From Mauremys mutica (Eukaryota > Chordata > Testudines > Geoemydidae), in NCBI RefSeq assembly GCF_020497125.1, contig NC_059079.1, positions 49,797,114 through 49,861,113 on the forward strand: a stretch of 64,000 nucleotides of DNA. Reading direction: 5' to 3'. The notes below the pieces were generated by a model. It saw only the letters and a list, made by a program, of their open reading frames with translations, made no database searches and was not told the DNA's origin. Made by a program: the position numbers and the translations under genes. Below are positions 21,504-32,218 of the stretch, piece after piece (positions within the stretch are counted from its first letter, which is position 1; each line of letters starts with the position of its first letter).

Positions 21504-22128
21504 TGGTTTAGGGACCATCCATAAATTTCAGACACCCTATCAAGGGGTTCATTCATCTCTGGGACGCCTCCTCCTGGCTGCTCTGGTGAGCCCCTTTTTG
21601 TCACTCGCTCACATGCCCTGACACCTCTCTCTCTCTGTACCTCAGGGTGCTCTGTCTTCAGAGCTTGGCTGCTCCCTCTTCGTGACTTGGTCCTCCAGCC
21701 AGGTCACTATGTGTTTCCCTCTTCTGTGATATCAAAGTGTCTCCATGGAACTGTCTCCGGCAGTCTTCCCATTCACTATGCCTCTTCCCCAGTGGCTGGT
21801 AAGGGAAACTGGCCCCCACTCTACTCCAGGTACCAGGTCAGGGACAACACTAATCAGCAGCCAAGATCTACAACATCCCACCTTTCTGCCATTTCTCTGA
21901 GTCTTCTTCTACTCAGCCTGTCTCAGGCCTTTGCTCGTCAGTCTTCTGGATAAACCTTTCCTCCAGGGCAGGATCCCCTGGGGTTTCTACGCTCCCCCTA
22001 GGTTCCCTTCCTTCCTTCCCTCATGGACGCCCACACAGTAGCTGCAGGCTCCCTCTTTTCTGCTGTCAACTTCCTGGCTTCATACTAGCTCCACCTATTC
22101 CTTCTCAAGTGATCTCAATCCATCCATG

Positions 22129-22334
22129 ACAGGTTTCAGAGTAGCAGCCATGTTAGTCTGTATCTGCAAAAAGAACAGGAGTACTTGTGGCACCTTAGAG
22201 ACTAATGTTTATTTCAGCATAAGCTTTTGTGGGCTACAGCTCATCCGAAGAAGTGAGCTGAAGCTCACGAAAGCTTATGCTGAAATAAATTTGTTAGTCT
22301 CTAAGGTGCCACAAGTACTCCTGTTCTTTTTTTG
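22129..22334 (-). mobile_element. Penelope-like element, tiny 3' copy with inverted 5' part
   Basis: A 206-bp insertion flanked by an 11-bp duplication ATCCATCCATG (22118-22128 and 22335-22345), consistent with target-primed reverse transcription. The left half (22129 to about 22240) is the element's 3' end on the minus strand. The right half (about 22241-22334) is nearly the same sequence in the opposite orientation, so about 60-bp arms (GGAGTACTTGTGGCACC and inverse) form a hairpin. I assign it to Penelope-like elements because I recall this terminal sequence at the 3' end of turtle elements encoding a GIY-YIG-type reverse transcriptase; no coding part is present here. A hammerhead-like fold lies at the junction. 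Confidence 0.62.
22208..22289 (+). ncRNA. Hammerhead-ribozyme-like fold, probably inactive
   Basis: Read on plus, CCGAAGA (22245-22251; consensus CUGANGA) is followed by an A, a 6-bp stem GTGAGC/GCTCAC with loop TGAA, then GAAA (22269-22272) and GCTTATGCTG. This is the order of a hammerhead core, and Penelope-like elements are known to carry hammerheads in their terminal repeats. The conserved U4 is C here, one extra A precedes stem II, and a G occupies the expected cleavage position, so self-cleavage is unlikely in this copy. A perfect 19-bp inverted repeat (22208-22226 with 22271-22289) encloses it. Confidence 0.4.
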
Positions 22335-22452
22335 ATCCATCCATGTTTACTTAGGACACCTAATTCCCCTCAGGTGTGGCCTATCCACTTAATTGGCACC
22401 TTCTTAGCCTTATTAACCCTTCTTAGGCTAGTGTGGGGTGAACACCCCATCA

Positions 22453-23530
22453 CTGACCCCACTTAGGAATCATCTTAAAGTGGGAAATTCTTTCAGGGTT
22501 TGCATACAGTACTATTTATTATACAAGGAGCAAACTAATTACCATGCACATGAAATAATGCAGAACAGAGGACAATTTACTCACATTCTAGCTAAACAGC
22601 CCTGAATATCACAGGAAGCCATGTTTTGTTTTTAGTGGCTTGTGTCATTATGTGGGGTTCTCTCCTGCATGGTATTTGACAGCAATTCACTAATCATTGT
22701 CTCTATTTGCTTTCTCAATGAGGTATGAATATCTCAGTTACTTTCTCCTGTGTTCCTTCTTGTCTTTATGCGGAGGAGTTAACTTCTGAACATTTCTGAA
22801 TTTCTGGTGTGAGGAAAATGAGTACATTTTCCTGTCATTTAGAGGGAGACATATGGACACCAGGTTACCTTACACAGAAGATGTCAAGTGAATTTCTGAC
22901 AGTCTAGAATGACATAACGTCTGAGATTCAGTCATGTTCATCTTGGTATTCCCAACTTCTAATATTTTGCTTTGCTCTGTTCATGTTTGCAATCTGTGTA
23001 TGTAGAGAGGCACATAATTTAACTGCCTACGGTTCCTGCAGCTGTGAAAACAGTTGAACAGCTACTCGATCAAATGGACAACAGGTCATTTCTGTGTAAT
23101 TCACTATTTAGTTTCACAAATGTTGAAATAATAAAATCTGTATTATGCAGATAAAAAAATTAACATCATTTTATAACTAGACTGTGTCTCCTTTTGAATA
23201 TTCACTTGTGCCAACATGGAAAAAATGTCACCAGAAAAATCCCTATTTAGACCTGGAGAAGCTACGTTTACGTAGTGCAACCAGGGTAAAAAAACTTTTC
23301 AGATTAATTTATATCTGCTGTGTGGCTTCCATGGGAGATTATGGCCCTAAATGCTCTGTATATCTCCTATACCTTCATGTCAAGAGAAGCTGTGCTATTG
23401 GTAGCTTCTACCTTTCACTGCTGGATTTAAGAAATGAGACTCCCTCACCAGAGGCAAAGCATATTGTCCCAGCATATTCTTAGAGTAATTTATAATCCTG
23501 AAGCTTTATGTGACCCTTCCATGAGGCTTT
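22453..23530. other. Unassigned interval
   Basis: No supported gene. A 99-codon frame at 23184-23483 has no domain-like features and no splice context, so I do not call it. Confidence 0.4.
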
Positions 23531-23534
23531 CAAA

Positions 23535-23660
23535 GCACATTGCAAATAATATATTTGTAACATCCTTGTGAGATAAGAAATTATTCTTATATTCCCATTT
23601 TACCCATGAGAAACTGAGGCACAGGGAGGCTAAGATTGCAGCCCAGGTTCTGTTGAAATC
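23535..23660 (-). repeat. MIR-type SINE fragment
   Basis: CCCATTTTACCCATGAGAAA followed by CTGAGGCACAGGGAGGCTAA is the reverse complement of the MIR core region. It is a fragment without a recognisable tRNA-like head. Confidence 0.65.
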
Positions 23661-23895
23661 ATTGGGAGCACTCACTTTGTCCTTGAGGCAAGATTGGGCA
23701 AATAGACTCAGTGTATCACAGGCAGTTCCTAACAGACTTGGGACAAGAAGTCTGAGCAACAATCACCTGTTTTAGTCAAAAGACCACCTTTCCCTCCATT
23801 TTGTCTCTTGTACTGTCACATATAATGATAGTTTGAGGAGTTGTTTCCTCCATGGCCTTGACCATTCTGATTTTGAAGTCCCTTTTAGAAACATT

Positions 23896-23941
<46 letters not shown>

Positions 23942-24716
23942 GATATTTGCAAAAGTGCTCAGTATCAATTTAAAATCTTTTAAATCAGTGGTAGAAGTTC
24001 CATTGGTTTCAATGGGACCAGAGTTAAGCTAATACTGAACCTACAATATGTTTGTAGCCTTATTTTACTCTCCATTGTATTTTAAGAGGCATCAAGTGAG
24101 TGGGAACCACAAAGTGAGAATGGAAGCATTAAAATATACCATGTGACTTAGCCTTATTGTTGTCTATTTTATTTCACTAATACATTAGGTTTCAAAAGAA
24201 CACTAGATAGAAAATATTGCATTTACACGTTAGTTTCAATCAGCTAGATCAGGTTGTTCACTGGTGCCATTACCACTAACCAACCTATTTGGGTTGAATG
24301 AAAAATGATGTGCTTGAAAGAAAAATTAAAAGCACTATTCAATTGGCAGGTCTGGAAAATAATACAAATCTAAAAGACTGGCTAATGCAGTTAGACCATT
24401 CTTATCACTTTAGCTCAGACATTCAGGTATATTTTCAAAGGATATCCATTCATTTGGAGAATAAATTGGCCTTTATAGTGAGACAGTTCATTTTGTTTAC
24501 GAAAGTACATTCTCCCGGCTCCCCCAACCTCCACTCCCTGCAGCCAGACTTATGTTTTCATTGGTATGTAACTTGAAGCAAAACAGAAATTAATACAAAT
24601 AAATAAATCTAGCAGCAGCTGTTTTTCCCCCCTATATAAAACTACAGGTGCCTTCCTTTCCACATTTCGTTCATTACAGATTTCTTTCACCCCTATTACA
24701 GTGATAACCTTGATAG
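23661..24716. other. Unassigned interval with (AT)n tract
   Basis: Apart from the AT microsatellite at 23899-23937 and a 'TTCCATTGGTTTCAATGGGA' palindrome near 24000, which fits the old MITE family noted at 20156, nothing was identified. Confidence 0.4.
23899..23937. repeat. (AT)n microsatellite
   Basis: About 19 uninterrupted AT units. It can form cruciforms and is probably length-polymorphic. Confidence 0.95.
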
Positions 24717-24720
24717 CTGT

Positions 24721-25436
24721 TGTGATAGACCCAGGTCAGTTGGGTACAGCAGAATAGCAGAAGGCAGATATACTGGCCACTGGATTAACAGTTTTCTGTT
24801 CCCTGACTGACCAGAGCAGGGGCTGCTCCAGGCTAATGAGAACACCTGACTCTAATTAAGCTGTAAAGAGTCAGGTGAGGCCATTCAGTTAATGTGACCA
24901 CCTGACTCTAATTAAGGCCCTGCTGATACTATACAAAGGGCTCACTCCAGTCAGGCAGGAGATTCAGGGAGCCAGAGGAGAGGAAGTGCGGCTGAAGGGC
25001 TGGTTATTGAAGACACCCTAAAACATCATTAAAGGAGCCCTAAGGTAAGGGAGAAGCAGGAGAGCTGTGGGGAAGTGGCCCAGGGAAATGTAGCAACTCT
25101 GGCAGTGAAAGGTTGGCTGCCAACAGCTGCTACCATTAGAGTCCCTGGGCTGGAACACGGAGTAGAGGGCGGGCCCGGGTTCCCCCCAACCCACCACTAC
25201 AGAAACATCTCCTGGGAGGGGAAGTCAGGTCCCTGTCAGGCCAGGAGGCTGAACAGAGACTGTGGGAGTTCTCTCACCAACCTCCTTGCAGGCCTATGAT
25301 GAAAAGGGCTCAGTAGACTGTAACCCTGGCCCTAGAGAGAGAAGGGCTACGTGGAGGGTCACAGTGAGCCACTGAGGCTAGCATATACTGTCTAGAAGCG
25401 CAGGACCCACAGGAGCAAGGTCAGAGCTCTGCCACA
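24721..25436 (+). mobile_element. Solo LTR, copy 1
   Basis: A 716-bp sequence beginning TGTGATAGACCC and ending CTCTGCCACA (TG...CA), with an exact 4-bp duplication CTGT on each side (24717-24720 and 25437-25440). A TATACAAAGG box lies near 24937-24947. It has no coding region and no partner LTR nearby, so it is a solo LTR left by recombination between two LTRs. The whole length aligns by eye with 43400-44113, sharing blocks such as AGAGAGAGAAGGG and GGGTCACAGTGAGCC. A 4-bp TSD fits Gypsy-type or some endogenous retroviral integrases; which one is undecided. Confidence 0.8.
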
Positions 25437-25440
25437 CTGT

Positions 25441-25743
25441 CTACACATGTAACTACATAGAAATATGGAGCCAAATTATGATATGCTGCACTGTAAATTG
25501 ACAGAGCATAGCTTTTATCTCAAAAGCCTAGCATCCCTATTTTTTTAATTAGACTGTTTGGACTCATTTAACATGCATGTGATATCCTGTGATATTTGAG
25601 CTGGCATGGCCACCAAGAAAGGCCACTGTAGTGCACTTCACTTAGATATTCTTTCTGGGCAGCCCTACCCAGCACAAGCAGTGCTTGTTGAAGAAGCAGT
25701 TCCCTTGAAGAAATTGCATCCTCTGAGACAGATTATGCCACAC
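25441..25743. other. Unassigned interval
   Basis: A short stretch between the solo LTR and the Harbinger MITE. Nothing identifiable. Confidence 0.4.
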
Positions 25744-25746
25744 TTA

Positions 25747-26033
25747 GGGCTTGGCTACACTTACAAATTTGCAGCGCTGCAGCAGGGTGTGAAAACACAC
25801 CCTCTCCAGCGCTGCAAATTGCGGCGCTGCAAAGCGCCAGTGTGGTCAAAGCCCCAGCGCTGGGAGCGCGGCTCCCAGCGCTGTCCGTTATTCCCCACAG
25901 GGAGGTGGAGTACGGACAGCGCTGGGAGAGCTCTCTCCCAGCGCTGGCGCTTTGACTACACTTAGCGCTTCAAAGCGCTGCCGCGGCAGCGCTACCACGG
26001 CAGCGCTTTGAAGTGCTAAGTGTAGCCACAGCC
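25747..26033. mobile_element. Harbinger MITE rich in AGCGCT palindromes
   Basis: A 287-bp MITE with ends GGGCTTGGCTACACTTA and TAAGTGTAGCCACAGCC, flanked by TTA on both sides (25744-25746 and 26034-26036). The GGCTACACT-type terminus is shared with the larger Harbinger elements here. Its body repeats CAGCGCTG and AGCGCT many times in both halves, so it is strongly self-complementary. It has no coding capacity. It must be mobilised in trans by a Harbinger transposase that recognises AGCGCT-type ends, not the TTCGAA family present in this window. Confidence 0.85.
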
Positions 26034-26036
26034 TTA

Positions 26037-26541
26037 TTCATGGTGGCTAGTACCTTACTCTTAAAGTAGCCACATTCTTACTCCGAAAGTAGGAGTTAAG
26101 GTTCTTCTCAGTATGAATAATGGTGTCAGATCCCATCCCAATGAAAGCAAATCTCAGGCTTTTTTCAAACAAACTCTCAGGCTTTACTTACAGAGAAGAG
26201 TCATTTTGCCCCTCCAAAGAGACTACCTATGTGCTCTTCTCCAGGCTCCTGACCTCCTTTAATCCACCCATTTGGCATATAGCTCTCAAGCCATCCCCCA
26301 TATCTAGTCAGCAGGCATCTTGTCTTTTCCAATACCTGGCTTTAGATACCTCACTTTTTCCAGATATTTTTAATTGTTGCTCATCTGGATAGCTGGCAAG
26401 CCACTCTAAGCTGCCAGTGTTATAAGACCAACTCATGCTATGATCAATAGTTTTTTTTACTTGGTAATGTCTGACCCTGCCTATAACAATTCATTACATG
26501 GTTCATTACAGCAGCTAGGATGTTACTCTTACCAAGTCTTA
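26037..26541. other. Unassigned interval
   Basis: About 500 bp separates the MITE from the next Harbinger derivative; nothing recognised. Confidence 0.4.
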
Positions 26542-28797
26542 AGCCTGGTCTACACTAGGCGTTTAAATCGGTTTTAGGAGCGTAAAACCGATTTAACGCC
26601 AAAACCGTCCACACTAGGAGGCACCTTATATTGATTTTAATGGCTCTTTAAACCGGTTTCTGTACTCCTCCCTAACGAGAGGAGTAACGCTAGTATCGGT
26701 ATTAACATATCGGATTAGGGTTAGTGTGGACGCTGATCGACGGTATTGGCCTCCGGGAGCTATCCCACAGTGCACCAGTGACCGCTCTGGACCGCAATCT
26801 GAACTCGGATGCAGTGGTCAGGTAAACAGGAAAAGCCCGCGAACTTTTGAATATTTCCTGTTTTGCCCAGCGTGGAGCTCCGATCAGCACGGGAGGCGAT
26901 GCAGTCCGAAATCAAAATAAAAAAAGAGCTCCCGCATGGACCATGCGGATGTGATCGCTGTAAGGGCAGGCAAATCCGTTCTATCAGCGCTCCGTTACAG
27001 AAGATGAAATTCAGAATCCTTTTTTAAAAATCTCCCAGACAGACGCCATAGCAGGGGACTCAGCGCACTTGCAGCGTGACAAGCGTAACGGAAAGCCAAA
27101 GAATCAAATGGATGCGCATGGACTGGAGGACTGAAGCTATCCCACAGTTCCTGCAGCCTCCGAAAATTATTTGCATTCTTGGCTGAGCTCCAAATGCTTC
27201 TAGGGTCAAACACAGTGTCCGCGGGTCAGGGCATAGCTTGGCAATCTACTCACCCACCCCCCACCCACCCCCAGAAGCGAAAGGTAAAACAATCCTCTGA
27301 CTCTTTTACATGTCACCCTATCTTTACTGAATGCTGCAGATAGACGCGATAGTGCAGCACTCAACACCAACATCCTTGCTCCCCCCCCCCCGCCATGGCG
27401 GCTGATGGTACAATACGATGGAAATCCATCCTCATCATCAGCATAAGCTGATCGTACAAAAAAGATGGAAATCCATCCTCATCATCAGCCTCAGCTGATG
27501 GTACAAAGGACTGGTAACCGTCCCTCGTCATCAGCCTATTGGCCCTAATTTTTTCTGGTGATGGATGGTGTGCAAATATGGCTGGTAACCATCCTCATCA
27601 TAGCAACAGGGGGCCTGAGCTCCATCAGCCCCCACCCTTCATGTGTAAAGAAAAGATTCAGTTTGCCCCTGGACTAGCAGTGGGATGCTGGGCTTCTCTC
27701 CTACACACTGCTTAATGTCCTGTCTGGACTATCATAGCAGCTGGAGGCTGCCTTCAACTCATTTCTCACTAACAAGTCAGTGTGTCTTATTCCTGCATTC
27801 TTTATTAATTCATCACACAAGTGGGGGGGACAATGCTACGGTAGCCAAGAAAGGCTGGGGGAAGAACGGAATCAACAGGTGGGGTTTGTTACAGGAGCAC
27901 CCCCATATGAATAGCATACAGATAATAATTTCTGCAGGCTCTGACACAGAGCAGCTGTGCTCTCTGGTTCTATGATACGGTGGTTCTCTAGCCACACTTG
28001 CCCTATATTAGGCAGCACTGATTCTATTTTTAGAGACCAAAAAGGAGGGATTGACTCAGGGAGTCATTCCCAATTTTTGCTTTTGCGCCCCTGGCTGATC
28101 GGCCAGGGGCACTTATGACAGCAGCTAATGGTACAAAACGATGGAAGGTGCAATATGGCTAGTAACCAATCTTGGCTTTTGCGCCCCTGGCTGATTGGCC
28201 AGGGGCACTAGCAGCAAATGGTACAAAAGGACTGGTAGCCATGATCATCCTCAGTTCCAATTTAAGGAAGGATTTGGATGGTGCAATATGGCTAGTAACC
28301 ATCTCTGCTGTCATGCAAAAGCAAAAGCATGCTTCTGTGTAGCGCTGCTGAATCGCCTCTGTGAGCGGCATCTAGTACACATACGGTGAGAGTCACAAAC
28401 GGCAAAACAAGCTCCATGATTGCCATGCTATGGCATCTGCCAGGGCAATCCAGGGGAAAAAGGCGCGAAATGCTTGTCTGCCGTTGCTTTCCCAGACGAA
28501 GGAGTGACTGACGACATTTACCCAGAACCACCCGCGACAATGATTTTTGCCCCATCAGGCACTGGGATCTCAACCCGGAAGTTCCAAGGGGCGGGGGAGG
28601 CTGCGGGAACTATGGGATAACTAGGGAATAGCTACCCACAGTGCAACGCTCCAGAAATCAACGCTAGCCACGGACCATGGACGCACACCACCGATTTAAT
28701 GTGCTTAGTATGGCCGCGCTCCACCCGATTTTATAAATTCTGTTTTACAAAACCGGTTTATGCACATTCGGAATAATCCCGTAGTGTAGACGTACCC
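26542..28797 (-). mobile_element. Non-autonomous PIF/Harbinger derivative, copy B
   Basis: A 2256-bp sister of copy A (17940-20094) in inverted orientation. It runs from AGCCTGGTCTACACTAGG to CGTAGTGTAGACGTACCC. The same landmarks appear in reverse order: AAACCGGTTT and TTAAATCGG-type subterminal motifs, the TATCCCACAGTGCACCAG block, the GGTAACCATCCTCATCATC repeats, and finally AACCGGTTTATGCAC. It encodes neither transposase nor Myb-like protein. The flanks do not show a clean 3-bp duplication (TTA on the left, TGT on the right), so one edge may have mutated or been rearranged. Confidence 0.85.
28292..28573 (-). pseudogene. Open frame at the transposase-start position in copy B
   Basis: A 93-codon minus-strand frame is clearly the counterpart of 18163-18483 in copy A, sharing MRSQCLMGQKSLSRVVLGKC and most of the following residues. 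The two peptides are similar over nearly their whole shared length. Because the flanking non-coding parts are also conserved, this may reflect only recent common origin. It lacks DDE motifs and has no known domain. Confidence 0.35.
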
Positions 28798-30262
28798 TGT
28801 GATGTGTACTTCTGAGACTAGAGAATAGATAAAGTCTCATCTGGAGTGTCCCTGACTTGACTTTTCTCTGGTTGTCCAGTCAACAACTCATTGAGATGGA
28901 CAGGAACAGGTCACACTTTCCATAAGTACGATCTCAAGCTTTTTGTAGGCTCAGGATGGCATTGATGCACACCTGACATTTTAAAATGAATACTTTGATT
29001 CAGAAACACAATTCTGTGCCAAAGGATGAATCCTGTGGCAAATTGTATGTCCATAGAATTGTAGCATATATGGGACTCTGTATAAAGTATAGACTTCAAT
29101 TTTGCTGTGAGATCTGCATAGATGCCTGCACCCACAAAGAGCCCAATCAAAGTCAGTGGCATTCCAGGTAGGTGCAGAGATCAGACAATACACATCACAG
29201 TGTAGTATCAGGGCCAGTACCTGCATAAATATTGTGAGTTCATGGATAGAAATAAAGTTGTACATATCAATTGTTTTTAAAAATTGTGAATCTTTGTAAT
29301 TACATATATTGAAAAAAAATGCTATAAGGTTCTTTTAGATTCTTTTTTGGATAAAGGTTCCATGAATTCAAATATTCATGATGCAACTGGATTCATGTAC
29401 AAAGGGAAACCAATTCAGTATTTCATCACACCCAATCTTTAATAATAAATTTTAATAACTCTCTACCCTAACAAAGTCTTCTAATGATCTGTTATCAGAG
29501 AAGGTGTCAGAAAGATTCTTAAAAGATAAGTGTGCATATTGCACAGTACCATCTAGATATGCTGTCACTGAAGTATTTGGGTTTGCAAAACCTTTGAGAA
29601 TTCTCTCAAATTACCCTTTTTCCCCTCAGCATATTCCATCTACCAGCTGCCAATGTCTGGATGAGATACCCACTATTATGTAAAAACTGGATAGAGAACA
29701 CTTATCTTAAAGGACAGCTTTCCTCTTTTGAGATTGGATATTTATTACAAGATTGGATATCCACTTTCAATTGAGATTGTGAGTATATGATGTGAATCTG
29801 ATATTGCCAGGAGAATGTGGAGTATCTATGTTTTTGTTTTTAAAGTGTGATTGCCTCACTGTTGGATTTTATATGTAGGCAAACACTAGATACACTCTGG
29901 AATTGCCACACTGCATCAAACCCAAGCTGAGTCTAGTCCACTATCTTGTCTTGAAACTGGTCAGTACATGGTACTTTAAAGGAAGGCATAAGAGCCTTGC
30001 AGTAGGCAGATGTGGAACCCTCCCCCACCCGCCGCCTCCATAATTCTCATCCTCCTCACTAGTAGTGAGAGATTGGCTTAAGTCCTGAAGTGCAAAATTT
30101 AATATCCCTTCCAAAATGTATCAGCATTTGTTACTACTAGGTGTGCTTCTTTTTGACCCTTGGACTGAAATCTAAAGCTTTGTTTTTTTTCTGATTTTAG
30201 GCTCTAGATTCTGTTTGTGCATTTATTTCATATGAAATCAGAGTAATATCTATGAGTGATAC

Positions 30263-30288
30263 CACACACACACACACACACGTGTGTA
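30263..30288. repeat. (CA)n microsatellite with palindromic TG end
   Basis: Nine CA units are followed by CGTGTGTATG, so ACACACACGTGTGT is a perfect palindrome. Confidence 0.9.
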
Positions 30289-32151
30289 TGTAGTGTTAAG
30301 AAATAATTCTGGCACTAACAGACTTGAATGATTTTCTATCTCCCTGATTTTTTGTTATTAATTTAGATAACCAAATGTAGGTCTCACTGAAGTCAATGGG
30401 ACAGCTGATGTGCTGACTTAGACATAAAGGATACAACATTGCTATCCCCAAACATTCAAAAATCATGAGTCCCCTTCCCCCCCAAAAATAAATAAATCAC
30501 AATTGACCTAAGACATGAGATTTTAAAAAAGAATACATTGTTGGGTCATTTTATTTGCCTTCTCTTTTTAAAGTCATTAGGGTTCATGTTTCAAGCTTTT
30601 CTCCACAACCTTCAAGACTAGAAACAATTATTAATTATTATTAAATGAAACAGATTCTCATGTGATTACTTGACTCAAAGATCTAGGACTTCAAATAAAG
30701 CAGAAAATATTGAGAGATTTATCTAATCATGAGAGTTGACAAAAGCTGTAACTGACTTCAGAAAGAACAGAAGGACACAGAAACATAACATGTTATAAAA
30801 CCTTTTCCAACCTTTTTTAAAAAAAGGCTTGGATTGGTTCCAGGTCTGGGTTGGTTCATATTCTATTCAAAGCAGTTATTTCCTCCCTCGTCTGAACTAA
30901 TATGGTTGTTTTCAGAGTAAATAAAAATAAATCAAAAGGTAAAGTTATGCAAGACTGTATATTAGTACTCTGAGACCATGGTAGTGCAGCATAAGATTTC
31001 ACTGCCAAATTACATTTTGCTCTCTCACAATCGATGTAAAACAAATAGTGATGTGAATATTAATCATTTAATGAACTAAAACTGATCCAGTAGTTAAAAC
31101 ACAATTAAAAAAATAAGTAGTTAATAGAATTTTTTTAAAAACTATTTACATCTTTTTGGTAGAGAAAAATAATTTTATAGTGGGTTTTTAGGTATTAAGG
31201 AACAACTACACTCTAGGTACGTCTGTTGTTTCAATAGTGAAATTTGAAGTTTAAAAGCTAACATTTCAAAGTGTTTGCAATAAGAGGAATAATGGTATTT
31301 GCATTTGCTGAGCCTCTTCACAGGGAAATGTTCAGGAGCAACAAGCGTCATGCCTCCACAAACCGTTGTCTGGCAGGTAGGGTGTGCTGAGGACATGCTT
31401 GAACAAATACATCCACTGAGAAAATTTTGAGCAAGATCATTTGATGACTCATACAAATTCACCATGTTTCAATTTTCACCCACAGTAGCATGTCCATGAT
31501 GAGTGGGCTACACTCATTTTCACTTTGCAGACAGGTTTGGGGGAAGGCCTCTTCAATCAGAGGCAACATCATTCCTGCAGTCACTTTGGATTGAGCCCTG
31601 TGTTCCTGAGATTAGCCAAAACCCATTGAGATCATGAGAGTTTTGTATCAGCTTCAGAGAGAGGGATAGCAAAGAGGTAGCAGCACTCAGGGCTCAGGAA
31701 CAATGCAGACCCACACAACAAGCAACATAGCATTAACTCCAGCCAACCCAATTTACCAGACGGTCTTATCCTCACTCACCACACACCAAATGTCCACAAC
31801 TAATCATGGAGGAGATTAGTAAAAGGGTGTATGCAGAAGGGAGAGTTAAAGGAGCAGAGTTAAGGCTCTGGTGTCCAGTAGTTGATGTAGTATATATTCT
31901 CCTCCACCAATGCATGGAGCACAGGAGGGTATGGTTAGATAGCTTAATACTTTTGAGATTATATACCAGATATGCTGTGTGAATGGTTTCTATGCATTAA
32001 TATTATATTCAAAGTGGTTTATACTTTTTTAGTTCAATTTTTAATTAAGAGAATCTACCAAAAAAAATATTGGTCAAACAATGCATATTCAGATTTTGGC
32101 CTCTTCTTTCCTATTTGTCTTTTTGAAAATGTAGCCATAAGGAGAGTTATT

Positions 32152-32218
32152 TTTTAAGTAACCATTAAAAAAGAGGAATAATGGTATTTGCATTTGCTGA
32201 GCCTTTTAAGTAACCATT
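32152..32218. repeat. 15-bp direct duplication enclosing a copied 33-bp segment
   Basis: TTTTAAGTAACCATT occurs at 32152-32166 and again at 32204-32218. Between them is AAAA plus 33 bases identical to 31282-31314, about 890 bp upstream in the same orientation. The structure mimics a transposon insertion with a TSD but has no element. Repair with template copying is the simplest explanation. Confidence 0.85.

Larger units (their letters stand above)
21504..22452 (-). mobile_element. Possible solo LTR, minus strand, interrupted by a PLE insertion
   Basis: Pyrimidine-rich sequence on plus ends in ACACCCCATCA, which on minus begins TGATGGGGTGT and resembles an LTR start. The left limit is a guess at a TG dinucleotide, and I found no exact TSD. 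The 206-bp insertion at 22129-22334 interrupts it. No retroviral genes adjoin it. It could be another medium-length repeat. Confidence 0.35.
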
